Assembly: GCF_030285365.1 (NCBI RefSeq)
Contig: NZ_JASVDS010000002.1
Coordinates: 186,001-250,000, forward strand
DNA from: Roseateles subflavus
Lineage (GTDB): Bacteria > Pseudomonadota > Gammaproteobacteria > Burkholderiales > Burkholderiaceae_C
Length of the DNA: 64,000 nt
Direction: 5' to 3'
The notes under the pieces were generated by a model, which worked only from the letters and a program-made list of their open reading frames with translations, was not told the origin of the DNA and made no database searches. The stretch's first letter is position 1. Each line of letters begins with the position of its first letter. A program made the translations under genes and the position numbers. Positions 17,407 through 27,366 of this stretch are shown here, piece after piece.

Positions 17407-17426
17407 AATGTAGTGATGACTATATT
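17407..17426. promoter_or_regulatory. Candidate TetR operator between TonB operon and tetR
   Basis: AATGTAGT-GATG-ACTATATT: two 8-base arms that are reverse complements at 7 of 8 positions, around a 4-base spacer. This size and spacing fit TetR-family operators. It lies in the only AT-rich patch of the 115-base divergent gap, where promoters should be. Binding by the adjacent regulator is inference. Confidence 0.5.
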
Positions 17427-17489
17427 TATGCTGGACGCCATCGCGATCCGGACAATCCCAGGGGCCGCCGCCTCGATTGATCCGATCTG

Positions 17490-18161
17490 ATGCATCCCTC
17501 GCATAGACTCCCGCCCATGCCCGCCACCCGCCCCGCCCCGCCTGATCTCGAGCTGAAGAAGGCGCCCACGCAGGCGCGGGCCGTCGAGACCTACGAGCGC
17601 ATCCTCGCGGCCTGCGCCGAGCTGCTGGGCGAGGTGGGCATCGAGCGGCTGTCGACGAACCTCGTGTGCCAGCGGGCTGGCATCTCGCCGCCGGCGCTGT
17701 ACCAGTACTTCCCGAACAAGTACGCCATCCTCCACGAGCTCGGCACGCGGCTGATGCAGGTGCAGAACGAGCTGCTCACGCCCTGGGCCGTGCCCGCCAC
17801 CTTCCAGCTGCCGGAGACCGACTTCGCGGCGAGCGTGGCGGACCTCTTCCTGAAGACCCTGGCCCTGACGGAGCACATGCCGGCCGGCGTGTGGGTGACG
17901 CGGGCGCTGCGGGCGGTGCCCTCGCTGCAGTCGGTGCGCAATCTGTCGCACGACCAGGTCACGGACATGCTGCTGCTGCCCTTCATGAGCGCTCATCCGA
18001 GCGCCGATCCCGCCCGGGCGAAGCTGACCATCCGGCTGGCCATCGATGCGCTCTACGCCGCACAGGAGCTGCTGTTCGACGATCCGAGCCTGGACGCGGA
18101 GGCCGTCGCCAGCACCATGTCCGAGATGGTCGCGGCGCAGCTGTGCCGCCTGCGGGGCTGA
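17490..18161 (+). CDS. TetR/AcrR-family transcriptional regulator
   Basis: 223 residues. TetR_N HTH at about 30-80: TYERILAACAELLGEVGIE, then STNLVCQRAGISPPALYQYF and PNKYAILHEL, the normal recognition helix. The C-terminal part is a helical ligand and dimer domain. The first nine residues may not be translated; an ATG at 17517 is an equally good start, and neither has an obvious ribosome-binding site. It is divergent from the TonB receptor operon, with a 115-base gap containing an imperfect 20-base palindrome. Expected to repress that operon until its inducer, perhaps the imported substrate, binds; that follows from arrangement only. Confidence 0.88.
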   Translation: MHPSHRLPPMPATRPAPPDLELKKAPTQARAVETYERILAACAELLGEVGIERLSTNLVCQRAGISPPALYQYFPNKYAILHELGTRLMQVQNELLTPWAVPATFQLPETDFAASVADLFLKTLALTEHMPAGVWVTRALRAVPSLQSVRNLSHDQVTDMLLLPFMSAHPSADPARAKLTIRLAIDALYAAQELLFDDPSLDAEAVASTMSEMVAAQLCRLRG

Positions 18162-18306
18162 GCGGGGCCTGACCCGCCATCGACCCTGCCTCGCCTGACG
18201 CCCGCCTGTCGGGTCCCCCGCCCGCCGGAGGGTTTCGTCGGCACGGCCCCGCCTTGTGAGAGGATGCGCGGCAGGTCATGACCCGATCCGGGGGGGCTAG
18301 TTGTCA

Positions 18307-21300
18307 ATGACACGATCGACGGAGCAGGCCGGCGCGACCGCTCCTGCGCGGGCACGTCATGCGCTGATGGTGACGCTGGCCTACCTGGCGTTCGCCTTGT
18401 TGTGGATCTTCTTCTCCGACCGGGCCCTCGTGCTGCTCGTGGATGAGCCGCAGCGTCTCGCGGCCGCCACAGCCAAGGGTTTCTTTTTCGTCCTCGTGAC
18501 GGCGGCGCTGCTGTACCTCGCCCTGCGCACGGTGCCCATGGCGGACACGCCGGCCCTCGAGGCGCTCTGGGCCTCGCAGGCGCGCAGCCGCCACCGCGCG
18601 CCCTCCGTGTGGCATGGCCTGGCCCTGGTGCTGTGTCTCTCGGCGACCGGGCTGTACCTGCTCCTCGGCCCGGCGCTGGAAGGCCGCCTGCTCGTCGGCA
18701 TCTTCATGCTGCCGGTGCTCGTGAGCGCCATGCTGGGCGGCCTCGGACCGGGGCTCAGCGCCAGCCTGCTGGCCGGGGCGGGCGCCCTGCTGACCCTGAG
18801 CTCGGTGCGCGGCGGCCTCGGGCAGCTCGAGGCGCTGGACGGTCTGCAGCTGATGTTCCTGATGCTCAATGGCCTGGCCGTGAGCCTCCTCGGTGGGCGG
18901 CTGCGCGCCAGTCTGCTGGGCCTTGCCAACCACCGCCAGCTGCTGTCCGCCGTGGTGGAGGGCACGAACGATGCCGTGTTCGTGAAGGACCTCGAGGGGC
19001 GCTACCTGATGGTCAACGGCGCCACCGCGCGCTTCGTGGGGCACCCCCGCGAGGACATCCTCGGGCGGACCGATGCGGACATCTTCCCGGCGGAATCCGC
19101 CGCGGCGCTGCGGGCCCAGGATGAGGCAGTCATGGCGGGAGGCGTCACCCGCGATCACGAGGAGGCCTTGCACAACCATCAGGGGCAGTCCCTCGTCTTC
19201 CACGTGACCAAGGGCCCCTGGCGAGACCCCGACGGCGCGGTGCGCGGGCTCTTCGGCATTTCCCGCGACATCACCGCCGAGAGCCGCCGTGAGATGGCGC
19301 TGGCCGAAGCGGCCACGGCCATGCGGGAGGCGCAGTCGCTGGCGCGCGTGGGGGACTGGTCCTGGGACGTCGCGCGGGATGTGCACCAGTGGTCGGAGGC
19401 GGTCTTCAGCATCTACGGCCGAGACCCGGCGCTCGGCCCGGCGCCGGTGCCCGAGGTGTCCCGCTACTTCACGCCGGAGGGCTGGGCCGCCATCAACGCC
19501 GCAGTGGAGCAGTCGCTGGTCGATGGCAAGCCCTACAAGGTCGATGCCGAGGTCGTCCGCGGCGACGGCAGCCGGACCTGGATCACGGCCCGGGGGCGCG
19601 CCATCCGCGGCTCGAACGGCGTCGTGCAGCGCCTCGTCGGCACCGTGCAGGACATCAGCGAGCGCAAGTACGTCGAGCTGGCGCTGTTGGAGCGCGAAGC
19701 CCAGCTGAGCCGCGTGCTGGAGGGCTCCGACCTCGGCTACTGGGACTGGAACGTGCAGACCAATGCCTTCCAGGTCAGCGCCCGCTGGGAGACCATGCTG
19801 GGCTACGAGCCGGGCGAGGTGGACGTCAGCGTCGAGCGCTGGCCGGAGCTGGTGCATCCCGAGGACTTCCCGGCCGTGATGGTCTCCGTCCAGCAGCACC
19901 TGCGGGGCGAGACGCCGGCCCACGAGATCGAGATGCGGGCCCGCACCAAGGACGGCGGCTGGCGCTGGATCCGCACCTCCGGCCGCGTGGTGAGCTGGGA
20001 CGCCGAGGGGCGGCCGCTGATGATGTCCGGCACGCACGCCGACATCAGCGAGCGCAAGCAGCTGGAGCTGGCGATGCGGGAGGCCGCCATGGTCTTCGAC
20101 AGCAGCCTCGAGGGCATCATGGTGGTGGACCCGCAGATGCGCATCACCAAGGTCAACGCCGCCTTCACGCACATCACGGGCTACGCGCCGGAGGAGGTGC
20201 TCGGGCAGAGCCCGAAGCTGCTGTCCTCGGGACGCCAGGATGCCGAGTTCTACCGTGAGATGTGGCGCACGCTGGCCGCGCATGAGGTGTGGCGGGGCGA
20301 GCTCTGGAACCGCCGCCGCAACGGCGAGGTCTATGCGGAGCTGCTGACCATCTCCTGCGTGCGGGATGCCAAGGGCGTGGTGCAGCACTACATCGGCGTG
20401 TTCTCGGACATCAGCCAGATCAAGAGCCACGAGGCCGAGCTGCATCGCATCGCCCATTTCGACCCGCTCACGGGCGTGCCGAACCGGCGCCTGCTGGTGG
20501 ACCGGCTGCACCAGTCGCTGGCCCGCGCGGCCCGCACCGAATCCGGCCTGGCCGTGTGCTTCCTGGACCTCGACGGCTTCAAGGCCATCAACGACGCGCA
20601 CGGCCACGCGGTGGGCGACCTGCTGCTGATCGAGGTGACGCGGCGCATCACCGAGGTGCTGCGCGTGGAGGACACGCTGGCCCGCCTGGGGGGCGACGAG
20701 TTCGTGGTCCTGCTCACGGACATCGACTGTGAGCGCGACTGCACGCTCGTGCTGGACCGCATCCTGCAGGTGGTGCAGGTCGGCATGCCGTACGAGGGGC
20801 GGGAGCTGCGGGTCACGGTGAGCATCGGCGTCAGCCTCTTCCCGGGCGACAACGCGGATGCCGACACCCTCATGCGCCATGCCGACCAGGCCATGTACCT
20901 GGCCAAGGAGGCGGGCAAGAACCGCTACCAGCTCTTCGACCCGGTGAGCGACAGGCGCGCCCAGACGCACCGCGAGTATCTGCAGCGCCTGGAGCAGGCC
21001 CTCGCGGCACGCGAGTTCGTGCTGTACTACCAGCCCAAGGTGGACCTGAGCGACGGGCGCCTGCTGGGGGTCGAGGCCCTGATCCGGTGGCAGCGTCCCG
21101 ATCACGGCCTGGTGTCGCCCGGCGAGTTCCTGCCCCATCTGCAGTCCAGCCATCTGGAGCTGGCGGTGGGGGGCTGGGTCATCGAGGAGGCCCTGGACCA
21201 GGCGCAGCGCTGGCGCGAGCAGGGGCTGGACCTGTGCGTGAGTGTCAACGTCAGCGCGGCGCAGCTGCAGCAGCCGGGCTTCCATGACTGGCTGGAGATC

Positions 21301-21777
21301 GCCCTGCGCCGCCATCCGGGCCAGGCGCCGGAGCTGTTCGAGCTCGAAGTGCTGGAGACGGCCCAGATCGAGGACATGGACGCCGCCGTGACCATCCTGC
21401 GCCGCTGCGGCGAGCTGGGCGTGCGCTTCGCGCTCGATGACTTCGGCACGGGCTACTCCTCGCTGACCTACCTGCGCAAGCTGCCCGTGCAGACGCTCAA
21501 GATCGACCAGAGCTTCGTGCGCGGGATGCTCGGGAACGCCGACGACATGGGCATCGTGGACGGCGTCATCCGCATGGCGCTGGCCTTCCGCATGGAGGTG
21601 GTGGCCGAGGGCGTGGAGACGCTGGCGCACGGCCGCGTCCTGCTGCAGCTGGGCTGCCACCGCATGCAGGGCTACGGCATCGCGCGGCCCATGCCGGCCG
21701 AGGCGCTGGCCGACTGGCTGGAGACCTGGCAGCGTGAGGCGCCCTGGCGGCAGCTGCACGCGCCTGCGGCGCTGTGA
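18307..21777 (+). CDS. Membrane-anchored four-PAS GGDEF-EAL cyclic-di-GMP protein
   Basis: 1156 residues. N-terminal hydrophobic helices at about 20-40, 55-75, 100-122 and 128-195 form a membrane sensor. Four PAS-type domains follow: about 210-330 (AVVEGTNDAVFVKDLEGRYL), 335-455 (ARVGDWSWD), 468-590 (GYWDWNVQTNAF) and 592-715 (SLEGIMVVDPQMRITKVN). A GGDEF domain (716-878) keeps the intact GGDEF near 795. An EAL domain (890-1145) keeps EAL at about 923 and DDFGTGYSSL near 1043. Both cyclase and phosphodiesterase motifs are complete, so either activity is possible; PAS input would decide. I use ATG 18307; a TTG two codons earlier (18301) is also possible. Monocistronic by spacing. Confidence 0.93.
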   Translation: MTRSTEQAGATAPARARHALMVTLAYLAFALLWIFFSDRALVLLVDEPQRLAAATAKGFFFVLVTAALLYLALRTVPMADTPALEALWASQARSRHRAPSVWHGLALVLCLSATGLYLLLGPALEGRLLVGIFMLPVLVSAMLGGLGPGLSASLLAGAGALLTLSSVRGGLGQLEALDGLQLMFLMLNGLAVSLLGGRLRASLLGLANHRQLLSAVVEGTNDAVFVKDLEGRYLMVNGATARFVGHPREDILGRTDADIFPAESAAALRAQDEAVMAGGVTRDHEEALHNHQGQSLVFHVTKGPWRDPDGAVRGLFGISRDITAESRREMALAEAATAMREAQSLARVGDWSWDVARDVHQWSEAVFSIYGRDPALGPAPVPEVSRYFTPEGWAAINAAVEQSLVDGKPYKVDAEVVRGDGSRTWITARGRAIRGSNGVVQRLVGTVQDISERKYVELALLEREAQLSRVLEGSDLGYWDWNVQTNAFQVSARWETMLGYEPGEVDVSVERWPELVHPEDFPAVMVSVQQHLRGETPAHEIEMRARTKDGGWRWIRTSGRVVSWDAEGRPLMMSGTHADISERKQLELAMREAAMVFDSSLEGIMVVDPQMRITKVNAAFTHITGYAPEEVLGQSPKLLSSGRQDAEFYREMWRTLAAHEVWRGELWNRRRNGEVYAELLTISCVRDAKGVVQHYIGVFSDISQIKSHEAELHRIAHFDPLTGVPNRRLLVDRLHQSLARAARTESGLAVCFLDLDGFKAINDAHGHAVGDLLLIEVTRRITEVLRVEDTLARLGGDEFVVLLTDIDCERDCTLVLDRILQVVQVGMPYEGRELRVTVSIGVSLFPGDNADADTLMRHADQAMYLAKEAGKNRYQLFDPVSDRRAQTHREYLQRLEQALAAREFVLYYQPKVDLSDGRLLGVEALIRWQRPDHGLVSPGEFLPHLQSSHLELAVGGWVIEEALDQAQRWREQGLDLCVSVNVSAAQLQQPGFHDWLEIALRRHPGQAPELFELEVLETAQIEDMDAAVTILRRCGELGVRFALDDFGTGYSSLTYLRKLPVQTLKIDQSFVRGMLGNADDMGIVDGVIRMALAFRMEVVAEGVETLAHGRVLLQLGCHRMQGYGIARPMPAEALADWLETWQREAPWRQLHAPAAL

Positions 21778-21846
21778 GTCGCCGCCCTTCGATCCGGCGC
21801 GGCGGCGCTAGGATGCGCCCTTGATCCGGGTCCGGGGAGAACGCAA

Positions 21847-22578
21847 GTGAAGAAGTGGTTGCTGGGCGGCATCGCCCTGCTGGTGCTCGTGGCGCTGCTG
21901 GTGCTGGGCGGGCTGTGGTGGTTGCACGGCAACCTGGACCGGCTCGTCCATCGCGCCATCGAGGAGCAGGGCAGCGCCCTCATCGGCGCGCCCATCCGCC
22001 TGGGCAGCGTCCACATCGACCCCCGCAGCGGGGAGGGCGAGCTGCGCCAGCTCACCATCGGGAACCCGCCGGGCTTCCAGACGCCCCACCTGCTGCAGGT
22101 GCAGCGCGTGCGGGTGCAGGTGGACGTGCGCACGCTGACGCAGCCGGTGGTGGTGATCCCCGTCATCGAGATCGAGGCGCCCGACGTCATCTACGAGAAG
22201 GGCGCGACGCAGACCAATATCGAGGCGATCCAGACGCACCTGGCGCGCCAGCTGCAGAGTGGTGCGCCGGCGGCCGATGACGGCCAGGCGCCGCGCCGCT
22301 ACATCGTCGATCGCCTGCAGCTGCTGCGCCCGCGGGCCCAGGCGAGCGCCGCGCTCCTGCAGGGGCGGACGGTCAGCCTGAAGCTGCCGGAGATGGACCT
22401 GCGCGACCTGGGCCGCGCCGAGGGCGGCCTCACGGCCGGCGAGCTCGGCGCCCAGGTGGCACGCGCGCTGCAGCAGCGGCTCAAGGCCAGCTACTTCTTC
22501 GAGCGGGCGCTGGAGTCCACCGGCGAGACGGTGAAGCAGGCCGGCGAATCGCTGGGCAGGCTGTTCAAGAAGCGCTGA
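21847..22578 (+). CDS. AsmA/DUF748-like membrane-anchored periplasmic protein
   Basis: 243 residues. Signal anchor at 4-27 (WLLGGIALLVLVALLVLGGLW), then an AsmA-like first module: GSALIGAPIRLGSVHIDPRSG with GELRQLTIGNPPGF, and PVIEIEAPDVIYEKG with NIEAI. The rest is short and ends with helix GETVKQAGESLGRLFKKR. AsmA-like proteins bridge or modulate lipid transport at the envelope; this short form has only the N-terminal repeat and its role is unknown. Start is GTG at 21847, with GGGGAGAA 5-12 bases before it. It follows the GGDEF-EAL gene by 69 bases and may be cotranscribed. Confidence 0.75.
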   Translation: MKKWLLGGIALLVLVALLVLGGLWWLHGNLDRLVHRAIEEQGSALIGAPIRLGSVHIDPRSGEGELRQLTIGNPPGFQTPHLLQVQRVRVQVDVRTLTQPVVVIPVIEIEAPDVIYEKGATQTNIEAIQTHLARQLQSGAPAADDGQAPRRYIVDRLQLLRPRAQASAALLQGRTVSLKLPEMDLRDLGRAEGGLTAGELGAQVARALQQRLKASYFFERALESTGETVKQAGESLGRLFKKR

Positions 22579-22606
22579 GCCGCGCCGAGCCGGGCAGGGC
22601 AGGGCA

Positions 22607-22619
22607 GGGTCAGGTCTTG
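22607..22619 (+). repeat. 13-mer GGGTCAGGTCTTG (exact copy) covering a stop codon
   Basis: Exact copy of the dispersed motif. On the minus strand it supplies the last codons and stop of the MatB-type gene (GGC AAG ACC TGA). A run of gcaggg repeats precedes it. Confidence 0.85.
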
Positions 22620-24160
22620 CCGAACAGCGCCTGGTGCTGGGCGCGCAGCAGGTTCTTCTGCACCTTGCCCATGGCGTTGCGCGGCAGCTCGGGCTGCACG
22701 AACACGGCCTTGGGCACCTTGAAGTTGGCGATGCGGGCCTTCAGCGCCGCGACGAGTGCCTGCGGGTCCGGCGCCGGCCCCGGGCGCGGCACGACGACGG
22801 CGATCACCCCTTCGCCGAAGTCCGGGTGCGGCACGCCCACCACCGCGGACTCCAGCACGCCGGGCAGCTCGTTCAGAAAGCCCTCCACCTCGGCCGGATA
22901 GACGTTGTAGCCGCCCGTGATGATGAGGTCCTTGCTGCGCCCGACGATGCGCACATAGCCGGCTGCGTCCTGCTGGCCGACATCGCCCGTCCGGAACCAG
23001 CCGTCGGCGGTGAACTCCTCGGCCGTCTTCTCGGGCATGCGCCAGTAGCCCGCGAAGACATTCGGCCCGCGCACCTGGATGTGGCCGATCTCCTCGACGC
23101 CGCAGGGGCGGCCGGCGTCGTCGACGATGCGCAGGTCCACGCCCGGCAGCGCCGGCCCGACGGTGCCGCCGACCCGCTCGCCGCCCTCGTAGGGATTGGA
23201 GGTCAGCATGAGGGTCTCGCTCATGCCGTAGCGCTCCAGGATGGTGTGGCCGGTGCGGGTCTGCCAGTCGCGGAAGGTCTCGATCAGCAGCGGCGCGGAC
23301 CCGCTGATGAAGAGCCGCATGCCGGCACAGGCCGAGCGCGTGAGCGAGGCTTCGGCCAACAGGCGGACATAGAGCGTCGGCACGCCCATGAAGACGGTGG
23401 CCTCGGGCAGGCGCGCCACGACGGCACGCGGCTCGAAGCGGCTGAACCAGATCATCCGGCTGCCGTTGAGCAGCGCCGCATGCGAGGCGACGAAGAGGCC
23501 GTGGACGTGGAAGATGGGCAGCGCGTGGATCAGCACGTCGCCCGGACGCCATCCCCAGGCCGCCTGCAGCACGCGGGCGTTGGAGAGCAGGTTGCCGTGG
23601 CTGAGCATGGCGCCCTTGCTGCGGCCGGTGGTGCCGCTCGTGTAGAGAATGGCGGCGAGGTCGCCCGGCTGGCGGGGCACCGGCGTGTGCACATCGCTCA
23701 TCTGGGAGGCGCGGTCCAGCAGCGTGCCGCTGCGGTCCTCGTTGAGAGTGAAGACCCAGCGCGTGCCGGCGAGGAAGGCCAGCTTGGACACCCAGCCGAA
23801 GTGCCGCCCGGCGCACACCACCACGGCCGGCTCGGCATTGCCGACGAAGTACTCGAGCTCCGCCGCCTGGTAGGCCGTGTTCAGCGGCAGGTAGACGTGG
23901 CCGGCGCGCAGCACCGCCAGGTAGAGCATCAGGGCCTCGACGCTCTTCTCGGTCTGCACCGCGATGCGGCTGGCCGGCGGCAGGTCCAGCGTGTCCAGCA
24001 GATTGGCCAGCATGGCCGTGCCGCGTTCGAGGTCCCGCCAGCTGTAGCGCAGCGCCTCGCCGTCGGCGCACTCGATGGCGCAGGCGTCGAGGTCCGCCGG
24101 GAAGGCGGCGCGCAGGGCGGTGAAGAGATTGGCGTCGGGGAGGCGGGCGGCGGCGTTCAT
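22610..24160 (-). CDS. matB: Malonyl-CoA synthetase-type acyl-CoA ligase
   Basis: 516-residue ANL-family adenylating enzyme. Seen: LYTSGTTGRSKGAMLSHGNL (P-loop-like A3 motif, about 171-190), LPIFHVHGLFVA (the MatB-type His-Val-His-Gly-Leu), ERYGMSETLMLTSNPYEGER-like A5, GWFRTGDVG (A7), GRSKDLIITGGYNVYPAEVE (A8), and the A10 lysine in MGKVQKN. The overall pattern is very close to MatB, which makes malonyl-CoA from malonate, ATP and CoA. Methylmalonate use cannot be excluded. Cytoplasmic. The stop codon is inside the dispersed 13-mer. No malonate carrier or decarboxylase lies next to it, so the pathway context is missing. The symbol is by similarity of motifs. Confidence 0.83.
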   Translation of the reverse strand: MNAAARLPDANLFTALRAAFPADLDACAIECADGEALRYSWRDLERGTAMLANLLDTLDLPPASRIAVQTEKSVEALMLYLAVLRAGHVYLPLNTAYQAAELEYFVGNAEPAVVVCAGRHFGWVSKLAFLAGTRWVFTLNEDRSGTLLDRASQMSDVHTPVPRQPGDLAAILYTSGTTGRSKGAMLSHGNLLSNARVLQAAWGWRPGDVLIHALPIFHVHGLFVASHAALLNGSRMIWFSRFEPRAVVARLPEATVFMGVPTLYVRLLAEASLTRSACAGMRLFISGSAPLLIETFRDWQTRTGHTILERYGMSETLMLTSNPYEGGERVGGTVGPALPGVDLRIVDDAGRPCGVEEIGHIQVRGPNVFAGYWRMPEKTAEEFTADGWFRTGDVGQQDAAGYVRIVGRSKDLIITGGYNVYPAEVEGFLNELPGVLESAVVGVPHPDFGEGVIAVVVPRPGPAPDPQALVAALKARIANFKVPKAVFVQPELPRNAMGKVQKNLLRAQHQALFGKT

Positions 24161-24206
24161 GGGCTGACATTGTGCGATGTCTGCCGCCGCCCGGGCCTGT
24201 CGCCGC

Positions 24207-25442
24207 TCAGGGCAGCGCGACCGAGGACATGAAGTAGGTGAAATCGCTCAGGGAATGCCAATGGAAGGGCACCAGCTTCAGCAGCAGCGGCGCGGACGGG
24301 TCGAACTCGCCCTGCAGCGCGAGCGTCACCGGCTTCATGCCGCAGGAGTAGCTCAGATGGAAGCCCGGGATGGCCGAGCGCCGGCCGCCCGCCTGCTCCA
24401 CATAGAAGCGCGTGCTGTCGAAGCCCGAGCTGCTGCGGCAGATCGAGGGGTTCTCGTTGATGCGCACCATCAGCTGCGCCCGGCCGTAGGCGTTGGTGGC
24501 GACCCAGGCCCGGGCACTGATCTGTTCCGAGGTGAAGGACTCGTAGACCACCTCCTTGGCGTAGGCGGGCGGTGCATCGGGATAGGGACGCCCCCAGCCG
24601 TTCTCCGGCGGGAACTCCGCGTCGGACCAGTTGCAGGCGGCCCGCGTCCGGTCGATGGCGGCGGGGAAGCCCCGGGCGGCGAACGAGTCGTTGTAGCGGC
24701 TACTGCCGGAGACGACCTCCGCCATGACGTCCCAGTTGCGGTAGAGCTGGCGCACGAGGTCCAGGTCAAAGGTCGGGGCGGTCAGGGTCAGCTGGCCGGC
24801 GGATGAGGTCTCGGTCCAGGCATCGGTCTGGCTCTCGTGGGATCCGATGCGCAGCTTCACCCAGCTGTAGGCCAGCGGGGCGGGGCTGGCGTTGGTCCGC
24901 ATCGACAGGGAACGCCCGCCCCGGCTGTTGCAGGTGATGGAGAGCTGGCGGCCCCCTTCGCCGACGGCCGTCAGGGTGGTGTAGGCGGTGCCGTCCGAAG
25001 CCGTGCCAGCGCCGATGACCCATTGGGTGCTGCTGCGGTCCACGGACTCGGACGAAGGCGCGGGTGTCGGCGTGGGCGTGGGCGTGGGAACGGGTGTCGG
25101 TGTCGGCGTGGGTGCAGGCGCAGGCGCAGGGACGGGAGCAGGCGTAGGCGTAGGCGTAGGCGCCGGGGCCGGGGCCGGTGCCGGTGCCGGTGCGGGTGCA
25201 GGTGCAGGTGCAGGTGCCGGTGCCGGTGCGGGAGCGGGTGCAGGAGCAGGGGCAGGGGCAGGGGCTGGCACCGGCGTGGGCGTGGGCGTGGGCGTGGGCG
25301 CTGGAACCGGCACCGGGGCGGGCGTGGGTGTCGGACTGGCGTCGCTGCCACCGCCACCGCAGGCGGTCAGGGTCAGGGACGTGGCGGCGAGGAGGCCCAG
25401 GACGCGACGGGGCGTCGTGCGGGCAAGGCGATCTTGTTTCAT
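24207..25442 (-). CDS. Lipoprotein with long Pro-Ala/Pro-Thr stalk
   Basis: 411 residues. Lipoprotein signal with lipobox LTAC, lipidated C28, then GGGGSDA. A stalk of alternating Pro-Ala, Pro-Thr and Pro-Val covers about 35-128, followed by a roughly 280-residue globular domain with several cysteines (SITCNS, ACNWSD, SICRSS, SYSCGM) and many aromatic residues. I do not recognise this domain. Alternating Pro-X stalks hold a domain away from the membrane, often through peptidoglycan. Start chosen at ATG 25442 because it begins the signal peptide; 29 further residues upstream lack character. The stalk DNA (25060-25340) is made of short tandem units and is likely to change in length by slippage. 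Confidence 0.7.
   Translation of the reverse strand: MKQDRLARTTPRRVLGLLAATSLTLTACGGGGSDASPTPTPAPVPVPAPTPTPTPTPVPAPAPAPAPAPAPAPAPAPAPAPAPAPAPAPAPAPAPTPTPTPAPVPAPAPAPTPTPTPVPTPTPTPTPAPSSESVDRSSTQWVIGAGTASDGTAYTTLTAVGEGGRQLSITCNSRGGRSLSMRTNASPAPLAYSWVKLRIGSHESQTDAWTETSSAGQLTLTAPTFDLDLVRQLYRNWDVMAEVVSGSSRYNDSFAARGFPAAIDRTRAACNWSDAEFPPENGWGRPYPDAPPAYAKEVVYESFTSEQISARAWVATNAYGRAQLMVRINENPSICRSSSGFDSTRFYVEQAGGRRSAIPGFHLSYSCGMKPVTLALQGEFDPSAPLLLKLVPFHWHSLSDFTYFMSSVALP
25060..25340. repeat. Tandem hexamer-like repeats coding for the Pro-Ala/Pro-Thr stalk
   Basis: Plus-strand units such as ggtgca, ggtgcc, gcaggg, gtgggc and gtaggc follow one another with period 6 and 12 through about 280 bases. They encode alternating Pro-Ala and Pro-Thr on the minus strand. 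Imperfect units show it is old, but replication slippage is plausible. Confidence 0.85.
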
Positions 25443-25862
25443 GGACAGGGCGCAGGTACAGGGCGGCGCGGCCGTTGCCGTGGCGGCAGGGCGGTCGACC
25501 GGCTTCGTTCCCCGGTGACCGGGCGTCACGCTGGGGGGCGAGTCAGGATGGGGGCGTGTGGGGCGATCAGCCCGGCCGCGGGAGCACCGGCGGCGCGTGG
25601 CCGGCGCGGCTGCGCCGTCGGCGGGCGATGACTGGGCCCGGCAGGGGCCGTCCGCGCAGGCGCGACCCTTCTGAACGCTGGATCATGCGTTCCTCCCTCA
25701 TGGTTGGCATGGATGTGTTTTTTTTCGGGCCCGATGGTAGCGACGATCGGGCGGTCGCGAATCCCGGGCGTGTAATGGTTTCTCCGAGTCCCGCGCCCAT
25801 GGCCTTTGTTCCGCCCCGCGCTACAGTCCCCGGCTGTTCCCGCTGCAGCAGTACCGCACCCG
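25443..25862. other. 420-base divergent gap between lipoprotein and sigma-54 activator
   Basis: Holds no clear large gene. It contains a possible 39-residue ORF on the minus strand (25567-25686), a run of eight T at 25718-25725, and an inverted repeat GCCCGAT/ATCGGGC at 25729-25735 and 25746-25752. TTGGCATGGATGTG near 25704 weakly recalls a sigma-54 -24/-12 element but lacks the GC at -12. Promoters for both flanking genes must lie here. Confidence 0.5.
25567..25686 (-). CDS. Possible small basic protein (39 residues)
   Basis: Reads [17 protein letters not shown] then an Arg-rich ARRRRSRAG and a Pro-rich end. It is not recognised. The only strong support is the ribosome-binding site: AGGGAGGAA ends 4 bases before the ATG, better than most annotated genes here. 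Composition (Arg, Pro) is also what random GC-rich DNA yields, so this may be chance. If real, it would be transcribed ahead of the lipoprotein gene. Confidence 0.25.
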   Translation of the reverse strand: MIQRSEGSRLRGRPLPGPVIARRRRSRAGHAPPVLPRPG

Positions 25863-27359
<1,497 letters not shown>

Positions 27360-27366
27360 GGGGCGC

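Noticed and set aside
18304-21759. 1151-residue minus-strand ORF
   Set aside because: Antisense to the PAS-GGDEF-EAL gene, which has all expected motifs; the ORF has only low-complexity text.
25702-25720. Possible sigma-54 promoter TTGGCATGGATGTGTT
   Set aside because: Has the TGGCA part but not the GC of the -12 element; too weak to call.
25718-25752. T8 run next to an inverted repeat (GCCCGAT/ATCGGGC)
   Set aside because: On the plus strand the T-run precedes the hairpin, and on the minus strand the hairpin is followed by A, so it is not a terminator on either strand.
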